A DNA stretch of 64,000 bases from Apiosordaria backusii (lineage: Eukaryota > Ascomycota > Sordariomycetes > Sordariales > Lasiosphaeriaceae): NCBI GenBank assembly GCA_030549205.1, contig JAUKTV010000013.1:1178001-1242000 (forward strand), read 5' to 3'. The notes beneath the pieces are model-generated. The model was not told the origin of the DNA. It did not search any database and saw only the letters and a list, made by a program, of their open reading frames with translations. Shown piece by piece: positions 12,845-25,536 of this stretch (positions within the stretch are counted from its first letter, which is position 1; every line of letters starts with the position of its first letter). Position numbers and translations under genes: made by a program.

Positions 12845-15800
12845 CGTCCTTGGGGCCGAAAGTGTGCGGGTTTCAAGCGACTCTCGCGACAGAACAAGAA
12901 GGCAGAGGCGGGTGAGAAACTGGGCCTTTTCGTGGGCGTGGTCGACAAAACAACAGACAAGAACGGAGCAGAAGCACGCTGAAGGTTGGAGGGGTGGGGG
13001 GACAGGCACGGAGGAGGCAGCGACAGCGGCGGGCGGCGGCGGGCAGCAGCGGAGCGGTGGGGAGCAGCGCAAAGCAGGCTCCTACTCAGAGAGCTGGAGA
13101 CGGGACCAATGGTGTCGACGGTCGCATGCTATCCGTAATCGACGCAATTGGCTTTTCGAGGACTCGCTATACACGCTGCTCTGCTGGGAACACACTCTCG
13201 AAGGACACGACGTTTACAATGGCATCCAATTTGTGGCTGCCGAGGTGACGGGGCGGTTGCGAGAAGTCAAGACGGTGAAAAGGCTGGCTTGAACGAGACA
13301 GCTCTGTCGTGAGAGTCGTCAGCTTCTTTGGTGGGTGGTCTTTCCAGGTCGAGAGTTCCCGGTGCCGTGCGGCGAATGAATGGGGACTGGCCTGGCCCTG
13401 GCACGCGGGCGAGGGAGTGACAGCCGTCAACTGGGGGCTGTCCAACTGGCAGACAGTGACAGACACCGGCGGCACACTGACACAGTGTGGAAAACTCACC
13501 CCTGGCAGAGCTAAGGAATCTGTGGACCCGCATGCCCGTTAGGGCCTGGTCAAGCGATGGGTGGTGCACCCTAGCAAGGGAACAAGGAACTTGGGAATCG
13601 CCTGGCAAGCTTCGACCATAGAGCCGTTACCGAGTACCAGACAAGTACCTCAGTTCTAGCGCATAACTGGCAGTGATTTGCATGTCTCTGACGAGTTCTC
13701 TATACTCTTGCTACCCGCTGGACCCTGTCTTCAACTGGCGTTAAATGCCAAGATGGCAGGGACCTTGGCGGAGCCAAGTTAGTCCCTGAACAGCGACTCT
13801 CGCACAGTGACTCAGAGCTTGGAGGGCAACTTGTACCTGTTGGCTGATCCACTCGAAAAGGTACTTCGCGCAGCGTCACCGAGAGGAGAGAAGACGGGGG
13901 GCTTGAAGAGGGCAGGCCGAGCAAGGCTGAAGTCGAGGCAGGAGGAGCTCCCAGGACCCAACTACGGCCGGAGCGCGATGTGAATAATAAAAAATGGGTA
14001 TTATGTTTTTTAATACGGAGTAGATCATTTATGTCGGAGAAAAGTTGCTTGGTTTCTTCTCTGGAGCTCATGTGGCCGTCAATGCAGGTTGCGGGAGACC
14101 GCGAGGCCGGAATATCACAACTTACCGACATGACATGCATGCTATTGCATTCTGGTGACTACTGTACGATGACGGTGAGGACGTGATAGTCCTACATAGA
14201 GGAAGTGACGGCCCTCCAATTGACTTATCACACTTCCATCTCAAGTCCGTCTGCAACTCGCCCGTTTCACTCGGAGACCCCTGCCAAATAATAAAAATCA
14301 TGAGTCGATCGAATTGTGAGCCCGCCCGTCCGCCATGCACCACAAAATCCTGCAGATGGTTTTTGTCTGGACGTTGCGGCAAGCTTCCGTCTAATTGCTC
14401 AGTCACAACCGCACGCTTTTCTCACCATAGCTTAGTGCGATGCAGCTCCATGTCGGCCCACCCTCCTTCTTGTCTGTCTGCACAGTGCCACAGCAGATTC
14501 CATACATGCCCTAGCCTTCAGCACCCCTCCAGCTTCGAGCTTCGAGGGGAGCTTTGGGCCTTGCCTCAAGAAAACTGATAAATGCCTTCCTGCTTGTCGG
14601 GTGGATTTCAAAAATGACTGGTTGAGGCTCCCTCCCTCCAGCATTCCAGAAGCCCATGGCCTGTCGAACCGACACAGTGCAACGAAGTCTGCGGGAACGG
14701 TAGCAGGGGGTCACTTCGTCGTTTCAACCCCAGCCGTGAAAGCAAGGTATGGATAATGTAAAGTGCTCACCGCTTAGGGTTACAGCCGCATGTCTCCCTC
14801 GCCCTTTTGCGTCGAATATCAGCCTGGCAAAAGCGGTCTGTCGAGAGAGCAGTTGTTGTTCGCCACAAGTTTGATGGCGGGTCTCATCAGCAGGCAACTC
14901 CTGAACCGGGGCCTTACCTTTGTCATGTACAGTATGTATGGAGTGTTCTTGATCAGCAGCATGTGTTTCTATTAATAAAATCGGGAGCCCAAGTTCCTGC
15001 CTCCAAGCTTTCTGCTTGCCTCACGGTGTGGCCTTCGAAGCCAGGAACAACACAGTGCGCCAATCTGTAGCCTGCCAAGCCTCAATCCTCCATTGATGGA
15101 TGGATTGGACAAAACTACCACGCTGTGTTTTCGCGTATACAATATGCTCTGTGGAGGGTGAAATGCCCTTCCATCTGGTTACATGAAGTGTGTTCGAAGG
15201 CATCCGGTGCCGCCCCATGCCGTCCTGCCTCTTTGCCTCCATGCATGTCCAGCCAAGTTTGGCTGGGATATCCGCGGCTTAGGTCGATCGACCCTACCGG
15301 CGATACGACACTGCCCAACCCACGAAACAAATGCACACTAGGCGCGGAGCGGCGGCTGTTTTCGGAACCTTCCCAGCCCAATCTTGGTCAGAGGTTCACA
15401 AACCGTGGGGTGCTGCCTGACGCAAGTCTACACAGTAGAATGGAAGCAAGCTGGAGTCTCGTTGATTTCACTGCCGCACGCTCCCGACGAAATGAAACAA
15501 CCAATCATGCACCAGCTGGGTGCAGGCACTACTGCGGTCGGGCATCTGCGGAAGAATGTCGTTGGGTGGGCTTGGCCAGAGCTTCACGCCGCCGGACAGA
15601 CCTCGGCATCGCGAGCTCAGCGCCACTGCTAAACGCATCAAAAGATCCCTTTACCACCCTTAAATCTGAATCTCGAAAGTGGAAGGCAGAGGATTTAGGA
15701 TCTCTCGATAGCAGATGGACCCGAAACAGTCACAGCAAGCCAGCCATGCATGTCAGGGACGGGAGGGACAGCTTGACCAAGATTCTACTTACCCCTCCAA

Positions 15801-18800
15801 AAGACAAACGTCTCCATGGAGGGGTAGGTAAGGGAGGGAGGTAAGCTCCCGCCCAGGAGCTTGGCGTGGAGGGGCATTTTCCCCAATTTCTCCAACCACA
15901 AGTCCCACGGGTGTATAGCTCTCAGCACATATGCACACATGCAAACCATACATGATTGAATGGAAAGACTGCTCTGTAGAGAGATTCATGACAAAACAGC
16001 TCTCCGTACAGCCAAGATCCAGATACGACCATCTATCCAGCTCCCAGCCACCTTCACAGATGGTCTGAGCGTTGGTCTTGGTAAGCGGCTCCGTTTTACC
16101 CCACATAGCCGAACCCGTGACTGGGTCCCACCTCAACAGCCCATCCATCACCTCGTCTCGCAGCGGCCAAAGCTCCATGGAGCGGCATCGCCAACTGCGC
16201 TGAAGACACATTGCACGCCCTCTTACTTGTGGAAAAGCTCAGTTCATGCCTTCCGCATCATACACAGCACGTCTTCGATATCCAACAAGACCATCAGTTC
16301 TATGCTATGCACGCACAGACAGACAGGCCTCCGTTATATCGGAGGAACTTGAATGGCCTCTCAAGCCCACCTACCCCACCAACCCACCCATCACGAAGCA
16401 CATCGCGTTTCGGCTTCTTCAGAATAACCATATGGTACCGTCGGACGTCCATATCCTTATCTTATCTGTCGCTGGCCTCTTGCTCGGGGACAGCCGCGCT
16501 ACGCCTGGTGGGGCAACCACCTAGTAAAAAACCCGAAGCGAACAAGGCCTGTGAAGATGACGAGCCTCGATTTTCTGGGTGTCGGATCAAGAAGAGGCGC
16601 CTTGCAATATGGACGGGCTGGTCCACTTGATCCAGATTGCTCCTCCAATTTTTACCCCAATTCGAGACTTGAGCCAGATATCCATCAATATAATAAGCAA
16701 CCTGGATCACGGAGACGAATCCGACATCATGGGTGAGAGCAAACAAGGACGAAGCTCAGCCATGACCAAGCTGCGGCTCTTTTGCAGCATGCGGACTAAT
16801 TACCCACCGGAAAAGCAACATGGTCAGGTGTACAGCATAGGCGGATGGGCGGAAGTGAGAAAGGTCCCACGATACTGCTGCAGGTTCATCAAACGTAGAA
16901 CTGCTGATTCGTCGTCTTTTTCGCATGGAAGCCAGCTGCAGTTGCATCGCCAGTTGCATTAGCAGCCTGGCCCACCATGCGCCAACTTGCCGTTCTTCAA
17001 ATTCCCTCAGCAGCAGCTGTCCTGGCGTTTCGGACTAAGGAATGGCCGGCCTGCTGGTGAGCTATGGGCAGAGATACCGCATGGAAGAAAAGGATCCTTG
17101 GGTTTGTGCTGTAAGAATAGTGCAATGTCCTGCCTGAGCTCATTCTTGATGTGGCATGGTGCCTTCTCGGCGTCAACAGCTAGTTTGTCGCCATGCAATC
17201 TGTGCAGCCTGTCAAGATGGACTAAACTTCCCTTTTCAGAGAATCGATCGCTGGCCTGTCAAGCATGTCTTGGGCCCCTTGTCAGATTTCGCCTTTACCC
17301 CCGACTTCCCCAGACTCAGCAATTGTTGGTGTTGGCATTCTTTGCATGCAAGACCATCAGCAGGTCTGTTTTGTATCAACGCTAAGCTGCATAGACACGA
17401 CAGTGGGCCTTGTTAATGGGCATGCGAACTACGGCGAAGGCACAGTAACAATACTCATATCTACACATCCAGTCTTGCCGCCATCAATGGTGCAGTAGCA
17501 CACAGCAATCATCGACACTTTTCTCGTCAGCTTTGCCAACTACCTGCCGGTCTGGCTGTGTGCTTGGCTAGACAAGATGCTTTAAAGTCATCGCGGGAGT
17601 GAACCAGCCCTAGGTGCCATCGAGACACCAGTAGATGCCTTCTCCCCTGCTAATGCTACGCGGTGGTCTAGAAAAATGACCCCGTGATCTGCTTGTCAAG
17701 ACCCTGTCCCGAGAAGCTGCAATCTCCAGCCGCTGCACGTAATTTCTGTGGGTGATGGCCAACTGTGGTGCAAGGGGATTCTCACTGAGAAATCAAGATT
17801 GGGTGGGATGGCTCGATATTGGATTGCGCACACATACCAACGTTCACATATTGGGGGTCCTTCACTAGAAGCACGGCCAACGACGGGTCGGTCTCGATAT
17901 ACTGCGTATTGCATGCATTGAGTTGCCGGCGTCGTGGTGGCGGTCAGTACCAGTAAGTGTCCGGCTAAAACATCCACCAGACGCCGCCACACCCTGAACG
18001 GATGATGAGAGGTGGCTGGTGAGGTCTCTCGATGCCCGCCGCCCCGGTTCCTCCAATCGGGCGATTCTCGTCGATAATGAAGAGACCAACGTCCTTCTTG
18101 ATAGGCACATGAGGAATCTCCATCCATTATACAGCTGCAGGTTACTCGCCGCACAACCACTAGCATGTATCTTCCACTCGGGCCAGGAATTGCAGGAGGC
18201 CCCTACTAAGTTACATCACCATCATGTTCCCAAAGGCGCATGAACACACCCAAGCCATGAAGCCATGCTCCTCAGAAAGAGGGCTTGCCCGCCCTGGAAG
18301 GCGGGTGAAGCACTTCGAAACGATCAAGTTACTCCTGAAAAGCTAGTTTCAGGGTCCGAATAGGTACCGTACCCGTTTATGTGTAGCCCGGGCCGGGGCC
18401 CCCACCAAAGAAAAGCCGGCACTTTGCCGGCATCGGCAGGGGATGGCAGGCACCGGTTTCATCGGCCCCTCCTACTCCGGCTTGACGGCCTTTCGGTGTT
18501 CCCACACACTCCACCCATGGCATCGACGGGCTGTCAGTGAAAACATACACGTAGCGGTCAAATGGGATGATCAATTAAACAAGCAAAAGGCAAGATCCAC
18601 ACAGCCACACCCTGTGAGCGCCACGAGTTGAGAGCCGCTTGATCTTGGTTAAAGAGAGCAGCATTCCCTCGCCGCTTGCATCACCGCGACATGCCATTGG
18701 GCCACTAAAACATCACCAAGTTGTTATTCGCCTCTTTTTATACAGGTGGTATTATGCGCGTCCCATCAAGGTTAAGTCAATTGTCGGCTTTGGACTTTCA

Positions 18801-20505
18801 GTGCAGCGGGCATTTTGGCAGCCGGTCGCTTCAACTCCGATTTGTATCTCGTTTCCTTCAGCAATTTTATGTTTTGACATACCTTTACCCTGCGCTATCT
18901 CTCTGTCGATATGCCGGCACACTGCAACCACACCCGGCTCCCACCATAAACTGCCACCATGATGACGTCGCGATTGGCCAAATCACAGCCAATGGTGGCA
19001 AGATCCGTCACCTACTCAAGACTTGCCTTTTCTCCTCAGGGGTAGAGGGGATGCACACCCCATTACCACGTAGTCTTCCAGCACCAGGATTACACTATCA
19101 TTTGAGCAGTGGTCGACTTTATGTACACTGCACTACTTGAAGGCAGCAAGCTGCGGCTACGGCCATGCCAAGAAGCTACCTCATCGCCGGTCTAGGTGGC
19201 GATAGGGCGCTTTTTTACTACCGAAGAGTTTTTCAGCGTCCGTTCCCAACCCAGGAAAAACACCGGTTTAGTACCCGATGGCCAACATTTTTCTTTGACA
19301 TCTGTCTGAGAAAGGAAGGGATCATATGGTGTGTCTGAGGGGTGTAATTTTCTGTGATGCTAATCCCCACGTTTGTCGATCTCTGGAAGAAAGGTCGAGC
19401 TTGGAAAGAGCTTGGAAAAACGTTGTCCTCTTCACAGAACTTTACCATGCTCATGTTGGCAACGAAGTTTGGGAAATCTTGGTAGAGGCAACGAGGTTTG
19501 GGGTCTAGGAACATTGTCTTCATCCTACAGGAAGCCAATTGGTTGTTATAAGCTCTGTAGGTAGGTACGTTAGGCATGTTAACACCCTGCAGGTCACAGT
19601 TCGAGGCGGTGATGATTTTTGTTTGCATGCTGACCAACATCAAGGGATTCACTGTGGCTTGGAAGTTTTAATCGGCTCATCGCCTGTGCCTAACAGGAGC
19701 GTGGCGGGTACCCCAATGTTCTCAAGGAGTTGAGTGCATCTTAGTTAGACTCGACGAGAAGTCCCAGGTCTCTGCTGCCTGTCGATCACAGATCCCCATC
19801 AAGTCATGATATTTGTTTTGGCATCGTCGACGCACTACACTACCAGCCTGGGAGCCGAAAACATGTGGATTTTCTCGTTTGGGCGGCCGAGGCCAACGAT
19901 CAGGCCTATTTCTGCGCCATTTGGGCCCGCCGCCACGGTTCCGGGTTCTTTTCAGCTTCCCGTTACCCTGCAGATTGCTATTGAGGTTTCCCTGCCTTTA
20001 CAATTCTGAACCTTGCATAAGATGGGGGCCATCGAAATCCAGGTCTTTGATCCACCCTTCAACTGCTGGGGTTGCTGAGCTCGGTGTGACGGCGGCGTCT
20101 ATTGGATTTTAGCTCAATTGCGTAGATCAAGCGCGTTTGGTAAACTGGTGGTGAATGGCGCAGCAGAGCTTAACCGCGTCAACCAACCAATAGAGCAAGT
20201 AACTGCCCGTAGCTATGGCTTGCGCTGCGCCTGCGCCCGATTAAGGATTGAGGATAAACAGGTGCGAGGCTAAGTAAATAAAGTCCGAGGCAGCGTGAGA
20301 GTTTTGGGGGGCGAGGATTCAGGTCAGCTCAGGGGTTGGGCCGCTGATTGGGACTACGGAGTAGTGCTGCCGAGATCCTCATGTATGAGTGAGGCATTGA
20401 ACAGCTCTCCTGCGCTTATACAAGGTGTTGTCCTACCCTTCTCTGCCGCTCGTTTCTTTCTTTCTGCGTAACTTGGTTGTTTTAAAACAGAGGTAACCAG
20501 CCAAG
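12845..20505. other. 7.7-kb gene-poor divergent intergenic region
   Basis: This gap lies between the start of the transcription factor gene (-) and the start of the WSC gene (+). The first part (about 12845-13100) is a GC-rich 5' leader of the factor gene with CCG/CCT tracts. Beyond that I find only short, overlapping frames without domains, splice logic or consistent third-base bias. Base composition is near that of the genes, so this is not an AT-rich RIP block. Small hairpins occur at 15790-15826, 18288-18305 and 18415-18431. It could hold long regulatory DNA or a noncoding transcript. Confidence 0.5.
15790..15826. repeat. Short hairpin, 9-bp perfect stem
   Basis: TACCCCTCC at 15790-15798 pairs exactly with GGAGGGGTA at 15818-15826 around a 19-nt loop. 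It is isolated in the long gene-free stretch, with no adjoining gene end or T-run. Its role is unknown. Confidence 0.5.
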
Positions 20506-21318
20506 ATGAACGATGTAAGTCTTTGCCCTTTCAACTTCCCTTGCCGCCTGGCCAGAACTGACAGACACTAGTTTGAATCCAATCTCCCTATTCCCAACCG
20601 AGAAAAAAATCACGGGAGTGCGCTCCCGGAGGTCTATAGCTGCCATCACCAGAGCTCAATAGGTGCCGGTCAGCACCCATGGCGAGGAAAACCAGATCAA
20701 AAGCACTATCTCGAAGACGATGAAGGCACCGTTTTTCGCCACGACGGCAGCAGCTACCCACTACGCCCGAATTCCACAACCCAGACGAAAAGAAAGCTCT
20801 TCGGCCTTGACCTTCCCATTGCCATCCTCACCTTTTCCCTCGTCCTCCTCGCGGCCTCTTTGATTCTTGTAGCTGGCCTTCTGGGTTACAAAGTGGTCCA
20901 GCTAGAACGAACAGTCCCATCAATCATCAACACCGATACGAATACAAATAGCTCGAATCCAGATCAACAACAACCAATCCAACCCATCACCGCCAGCCTG
21001 ACGGAGACCCTCCAGATTTCCATCCCTGGCTGGTCCTACTTTGGTTGCTACTACGATAACTCCACGCGCGTCCTCACCGACTATGCCGTCTATGACAAGG
21101 AGAATCTGACAAATCAGATTTGTGCGGATAAATGCACGGATGGAATATACGAATATTTTGGCACCACAAACGGGAGGCGGTGTTTTTGCGGGTCGGCAGC
21201 GGTGGAATTGAAGAGGGCGCCGGACTGGGGCTGCAATGCTCAATGTCCTGGTCAAAAAGATGTATTTGAGGCCTGTGGAGGATCGAGTTTTTATTTGAGT
21301 GTTTGGAAGAAAAATTAG
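20506..21318 (+). CDS. WSC-domain protein with internal membrane anchor
   Basis: Two exons: 20506-20514 (only ATG AAC GAT) and 20572-21318, 251 aa. The tiny first exon is supported by a perfect GTAAGT donor, a CACTAG acceptor and a continuous frame through the second exon. There is no N-terminal signal peptide. A hydrophilic tail of about 80 residues precedes one membrane segment at about 83-108, then a short Asn/Gln/Thr linker, then a WSC domain (about 156-251). The eight cysteines expected of WSC (first at 162) are all present. WSC domains bind carbohydrate and occur in cell-wall stress sensors and secreted enzymes. Here the order (tail, membrane segment, C-terminal WSC) predicts a type II protein with the WSC domain outside, unlike yeast Wsc1. 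Confidence 0.82.
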
Positions 21319-22433
21319 CGTTGGGGATGTAGTTTGTAATGGTAGAGCGAGGGTGTCCTTCACAAATGTCTGTCAATGCTCTGGACATCAGAACAAGATG
21401 TGGTCAAGTACCTAACCTCATTGTGGACAAAATAATAATGACCGCTACGGATAGGTACTGTACATAATCCACCGCATTAGTAGAAACTACGTGCTCAACA
21501 TAGACATTCTGATCATGTTCAAATGCCTACCTATCAGACAAGCTGGTGAAAGCCGCGTTCAAAGACACGAAATCTTCGCCCGTCACGACCATCATTTTTG
21601 GATGCTATAAGAATCAATCACACTCACAATCTCCAGAGGTTTTATTTGTTATCAGGGGGCTGAAATAATCCTCATTTCGGTACTGGTTTCGACACGGCAT
21701 CAGGTCTTTGGCTCGATTGTGATGCACGTTTATAGGTGTAACGCGATCAGGTGGACGCATGGACTATTTCTACCCGCAATCAAAAATGCTAGCCATCGGC
21801 GGTGATGATAACTTTGCTATGGCTGCCAATTTTGTATAATTGCCTGCCATCTCTTACTATCGTTATGCCTTTGACTACTTTCTCAGGCCGATGTCTTGTG
21901 GGCGGGGATGTCTAATTCAAGTAAACCAAGGGTACATTGCACCTTGATAGACATACGATAGCTACTCCGTTCAATAGACCCCACGATGAACACCGAGGCG
22001 CATATAATATTCGTTCAAGGCCCACTTGAATGCCATCCAGGGTTTGAGAAAATAGTCAAGCCTGTCTTTACATCTCCGACAGGCATTGGGCGGGCCGTTT
22101 TAAGCCATCTTTAAGGTCAACGGACTCTTTGTTATAATAGGGATAGGTATCATCCATCATAGGTAAGGTATTATGTACCCTGCTGCGTCTTCATAGTAGG
22201 GGATACACGCTGCTTAGGTATCGTTACAAAGTCTCGCCCAATGCTTAAGATCCCCCTGGCCAGAAAAAAAGGACCTGACTCTTGAGCGTTAAAGAGGTAA
22301 TATCAGGGTATATTTCTGAACTTGTGTGAATACCTTTCGGCGTTCTGTACAAGCACGTTTTTATATCAAGGTATCGAGTCCTCTTCCACATGCCATTGCA
22401 TACATTACATCTACATCTTGTGTGGCGTTGGCT
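21319..22433. other. Convergent intergenic region
   Basis: This is 1.1 kb between the convergent WSC and MOSC genes. It is moderately AT-rich with many TAGGTA-like words near 22130-22240. No coding frame, RNA gene or clear repeat unit is supported. Confidence 0.5.
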
Positions 22434-23506
22434 TTACAGGCCAGGCCAGTCCCAGACAGTTCGCTCCGTGTTTCTTTTGGTGACCTCGACCTTATCTCCA
22501 AGCCTCAGCTCAAATTCCTCGCCCTGGCCTGCAGGAAATGCATACCGGCCAAAAACGGGTGACCACTTAGACCCAGCATCCACCCTTCTGTCCTTCATCA
22601 GCTTTTTCAAGACACTCCCCAGCTCGCCGACCGCGGGCTTGCCAGTTTCATAATCAACATTCAGACTGACGCAACGCACGCAATTTCCCGTCAACAGCAG
22701 CTTATGCTTCTTGTCGATAGTTAATTCAGCCCACAAGTCCTCCGCCCAGGCTTCCTCGCCTTGCCCATCAACCACAATGTTGGGACGGAACTTGTACATG
22801 GGCATTGGTTCATTTGGAGGGAGCCGGGCGCTAACATCGTGTAGTGAGGATTCGGAGGTCACGAGTAAAGGTGCGACATCGGTGAAGGTGATCCATGGCT
22901 TCTTTTCCTGATCCTCCTTTCCGGTGACATACGATGTGATTGATGACAGCCACCCGCGTCCAGTTTCGACGGCAGGTTGCTGCTGCTGTTTGGGAGGGAG
23001 GGTATCACCTAGTACAGCTCTCCTACCGTCACCGATATAGACTAGTTTGACGGGGAATTTAAAGCGGGCAGAGAACCATTCGTCGTAGAGGGCTCCCATG
23101 GAGTAAGCTGACGATGGCGCGCTGCCATGGAGACTGACGGTTATTCTGGAGAGAGTGGAAAGATCGGGACAGAGCGGGATCAGCAGAGGCTCCTGGTTGT
23201 GATCATGATATTCCGGTTCAAGGTATCGGACTGAGAGGCTCTCATCTGACATCTGTTGTTCGAAGAGGGCGCATTGAGGGTGGGAATCGACCTGCATCTT
23301 CTTCAGCTCCCCATTTGGTTCGGAAACCTGGAAAAGCATAAAAGTGCGGTCATGGGCGATGCCTTGGGGGCCAACTCGAGCTGACTGGAGTTTGATGCCC
23401 CGAAGGGCTTTAATGGGATAGACGTAGAGCTAGGCGGCTCGCGTTAGAGGTAATCTATCATCAATATGGATACGGGTATTCTCACAGTCGTTATTTTCAT
23501 GGTCAT
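22434..23506 (-). CDS. MOSC-domain molybdenum-cofactor protein (mARC-like)
   Basis: Exons on the minus strand: 23506-23486 and 23429-22434, 338 aa. A seven-codon first exon joins in phase to a segment containing YPIKALRG and AHDRTFM, typical of the MOSC N-terminal beta-barrel. The C-terminal MOSC domain (about 170-338) has the conserved FRPNIVV segment and the Cys motif GNCVRC that binds the molybdenum cofactor sulfur in this superfamily. The closest known relatives are eukaryotic mitochondrial amidoxime-reducing components and the C-terminal part of Mo-cofactor sulfurase. The protein probably reduces N-hydroxylated compounds or handles sulfur, but the substrate is not readable. Either of two in-frame ATGs (23506 or 23500) could be the start. 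Confidence 0.87.
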
Positions 23507-24097
23507 ATTGAAGGCTTCGATTCGCTGGTTGCATGTGTCGAAGGATATCTGTAGCCGTATCGATAAGCAATTTAAGCCAGAATAAACAAAAATGGCGGTA
23601 GATTATGTGATGTAAAAAGGCGGTCGGTGGATACACAACACCTGAAAAGATTGATACGTTATTGGCTGCCTGGGTTTGGCTACGTGTGTGGGAATTATAG
23701 GTATGGGCTCTTGTGGAGTAGATGCAGTGGAGGAATGCGGAAGCCGCTGAATGACTAAGACGTAGCTTTCAAACCTCCTTGGCAAGTCATTCGTTCGCCG
23801 CCACAGGCAACCATAAATATGAGGACATGATTCAGGGGTTTAGGTACGCAAACTTTTCTGTATTTCAGTGTAAGAGATCCGATATTCTGGTTGGTTTTGA
23901 TTGCACCCTTGAGCCAGATATTGAAATCGTGACCTCTAGATACCCCGCTGGAACGTCATGCAGATCTCCTAGGACGCCGTACACCCCTCACTTGCCTACA
24001 TTTATATGAAGAATGAACACAAACAGCCCTTTTTGAATCTCAGTTGGAACCTGGCTTCGAATTCCTTCAATCACATCCATCTCATATAGTTCCGACA
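23507..24097. promoter_or_regulatory. Divergent promoter region between MOSC and hydrolase genes
   Basis: 591 bp separate two divergently transcribed starts, so both promoters must lie here. I see no convincing TATA box or repeated operator-like site. Confidence 0.45.
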
Positions 24098-25188
24098 ATG
24101 GAAGACATTTCTATCACCCTCACCACCAAACCTGGTGCATCCCTCAAAGCATCGGTCTTCTCGCCCCCTTCACCAACAACCGACAACAGCCTCTCAGATG
24201 TCTTGGTAGTCTTCCTCAATGGGCTTGTTCTGTCACGCAGAGCCTGGTCACCGGCCATAACCTACCTCCTTTCCCGCTATTCTAACAACAATAACCAACA
24301 ACCTCCAACAATCCTAACCTATGACCGTTATGGCCAAGGTGATTCTGATAACGACCCCACCGATGACCCAAGCGCCCTTCCTTACGGTCATGACGCCTAT
24401 CAAGTTGTGTCCGACCTTCACCAGCTCCTGACCCAATTCATAGCCTCGTCATCCTGCCTCTCGAACCTGAACTCAACCCGTCTGGTGTTCATTTGCAGCT
24501 CCATTGGCTGCCCTTTGGCCCGCCTCTACGCCAACGCGCATGCACATCAGATACAGATATCAGCCTATCTTTTCCTGGATTCGATGATAGCCAACACTGA
24601 TTTTGTCTCCATTTTCCCAGACCCCGACGACCCCCAATTCGACCCAGATTCCTTACCGGCTGACATTTCTCTTCAAGATTTGAGATATACCCGCTCGCAG
24701 TTTTACAAATTCTTTCATCCGACGGTCCCCAACGCTGAACACTTGGATCGAAGGAGGCTTGCCGAAATGTTGCCTTTCTCTGATGAGCCTTTGCTTCCTC
24801 TTGCAGCTGTGCCGGGGAGTGGGAGTAATGATAAAAAGTCGCCGCTCCTGACAGTTGTTGGGCATGACTGGGACGAGTTTGCTGAACAGTGCGAGAAAGT
24901 GAGCGATATTGTCTTACTCTGAGAGCGCATCTCCACGCATGAGGACCGAGACTAACACTGTGCCACAAAATTTATCAGGGCACGATGACCGTTCCCAAAA
25001 GGGCCATAAACGCCTTTATGAATCCAGCCTGGGCAAGTTACAACGACGGCCTGGCGCATCTGATCCAGCCCCCAGAAAACCAAACCCCGGTGAAGATTGC
25101 TACGGGATGTGGCCACTTTATCCAAAAGGATGACCCGGAATTCGTGGCCAGGGAAATCAAACATCTCCTTGACAACCTCCAAGGTTGA
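24098..25188 (+). CDS. Alpha/beta hydrolase-fold protein
   Basis: Exons 24098-24898 and 24979-25188, 336 aa. The earlier in-frame start at 24044 is TTG, so the ATG at 24098 was chosen. The fold signatures are a first strand ending LVVFLNGL (oxyanion region), the YDRYGQGDS turn, a nucleophile elbow around S135 in the form CSSIG rather than the usual GxSxG, and a C-terminal GCGH whose His would complete the triad after the intron. The degenerate elbow (Cys and Ser in place of the first Gly and x) is uncommon but keeps the serine. No signal peptide is seen, so it is probably cytosolic. Substrate is unknown. The intron joins in phase 0 at a GTGAGC donor. Confidence 0.83.
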
Positions 25189-25536
25189 AGTCTAAGAACA
25201 CACCGACGAGGAGCCTGAAAATACGAGATAAGAGATATTACATTATAGGATTAGCAACCCGTAGGTGACTAGGACTATCAGCTAAACAATGTAGACAAAT
25301 GATTGAAAGAAGAGCAATGCCAACCCGGCCACGTCCCGGCCAACTCCCAGCAACAGAGGCAAACACCCCGTTGGACAGACCATGTTCTATCAAGAGCAAG
25401 TGATTCGAAAACATTCCAACCCAAAACCGAACAAACGTTAGAAGCATCCTCATTACTGCCACTGCCCGCTCATCATGCCTTCATCATCGACCGTTGTGAC
25501 ATCCTGGCTCGTGTCGTCATCGTCATCGTCCGCCCC
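25189..25536. other. Convergent 3' region
   Basis: 348 bp between the hydrolase and the deacetylase stops. It holds only presumed 3' UTRs; the last part, up to 25536, is rich in CATCGTC steps. Confidence 0.5.
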
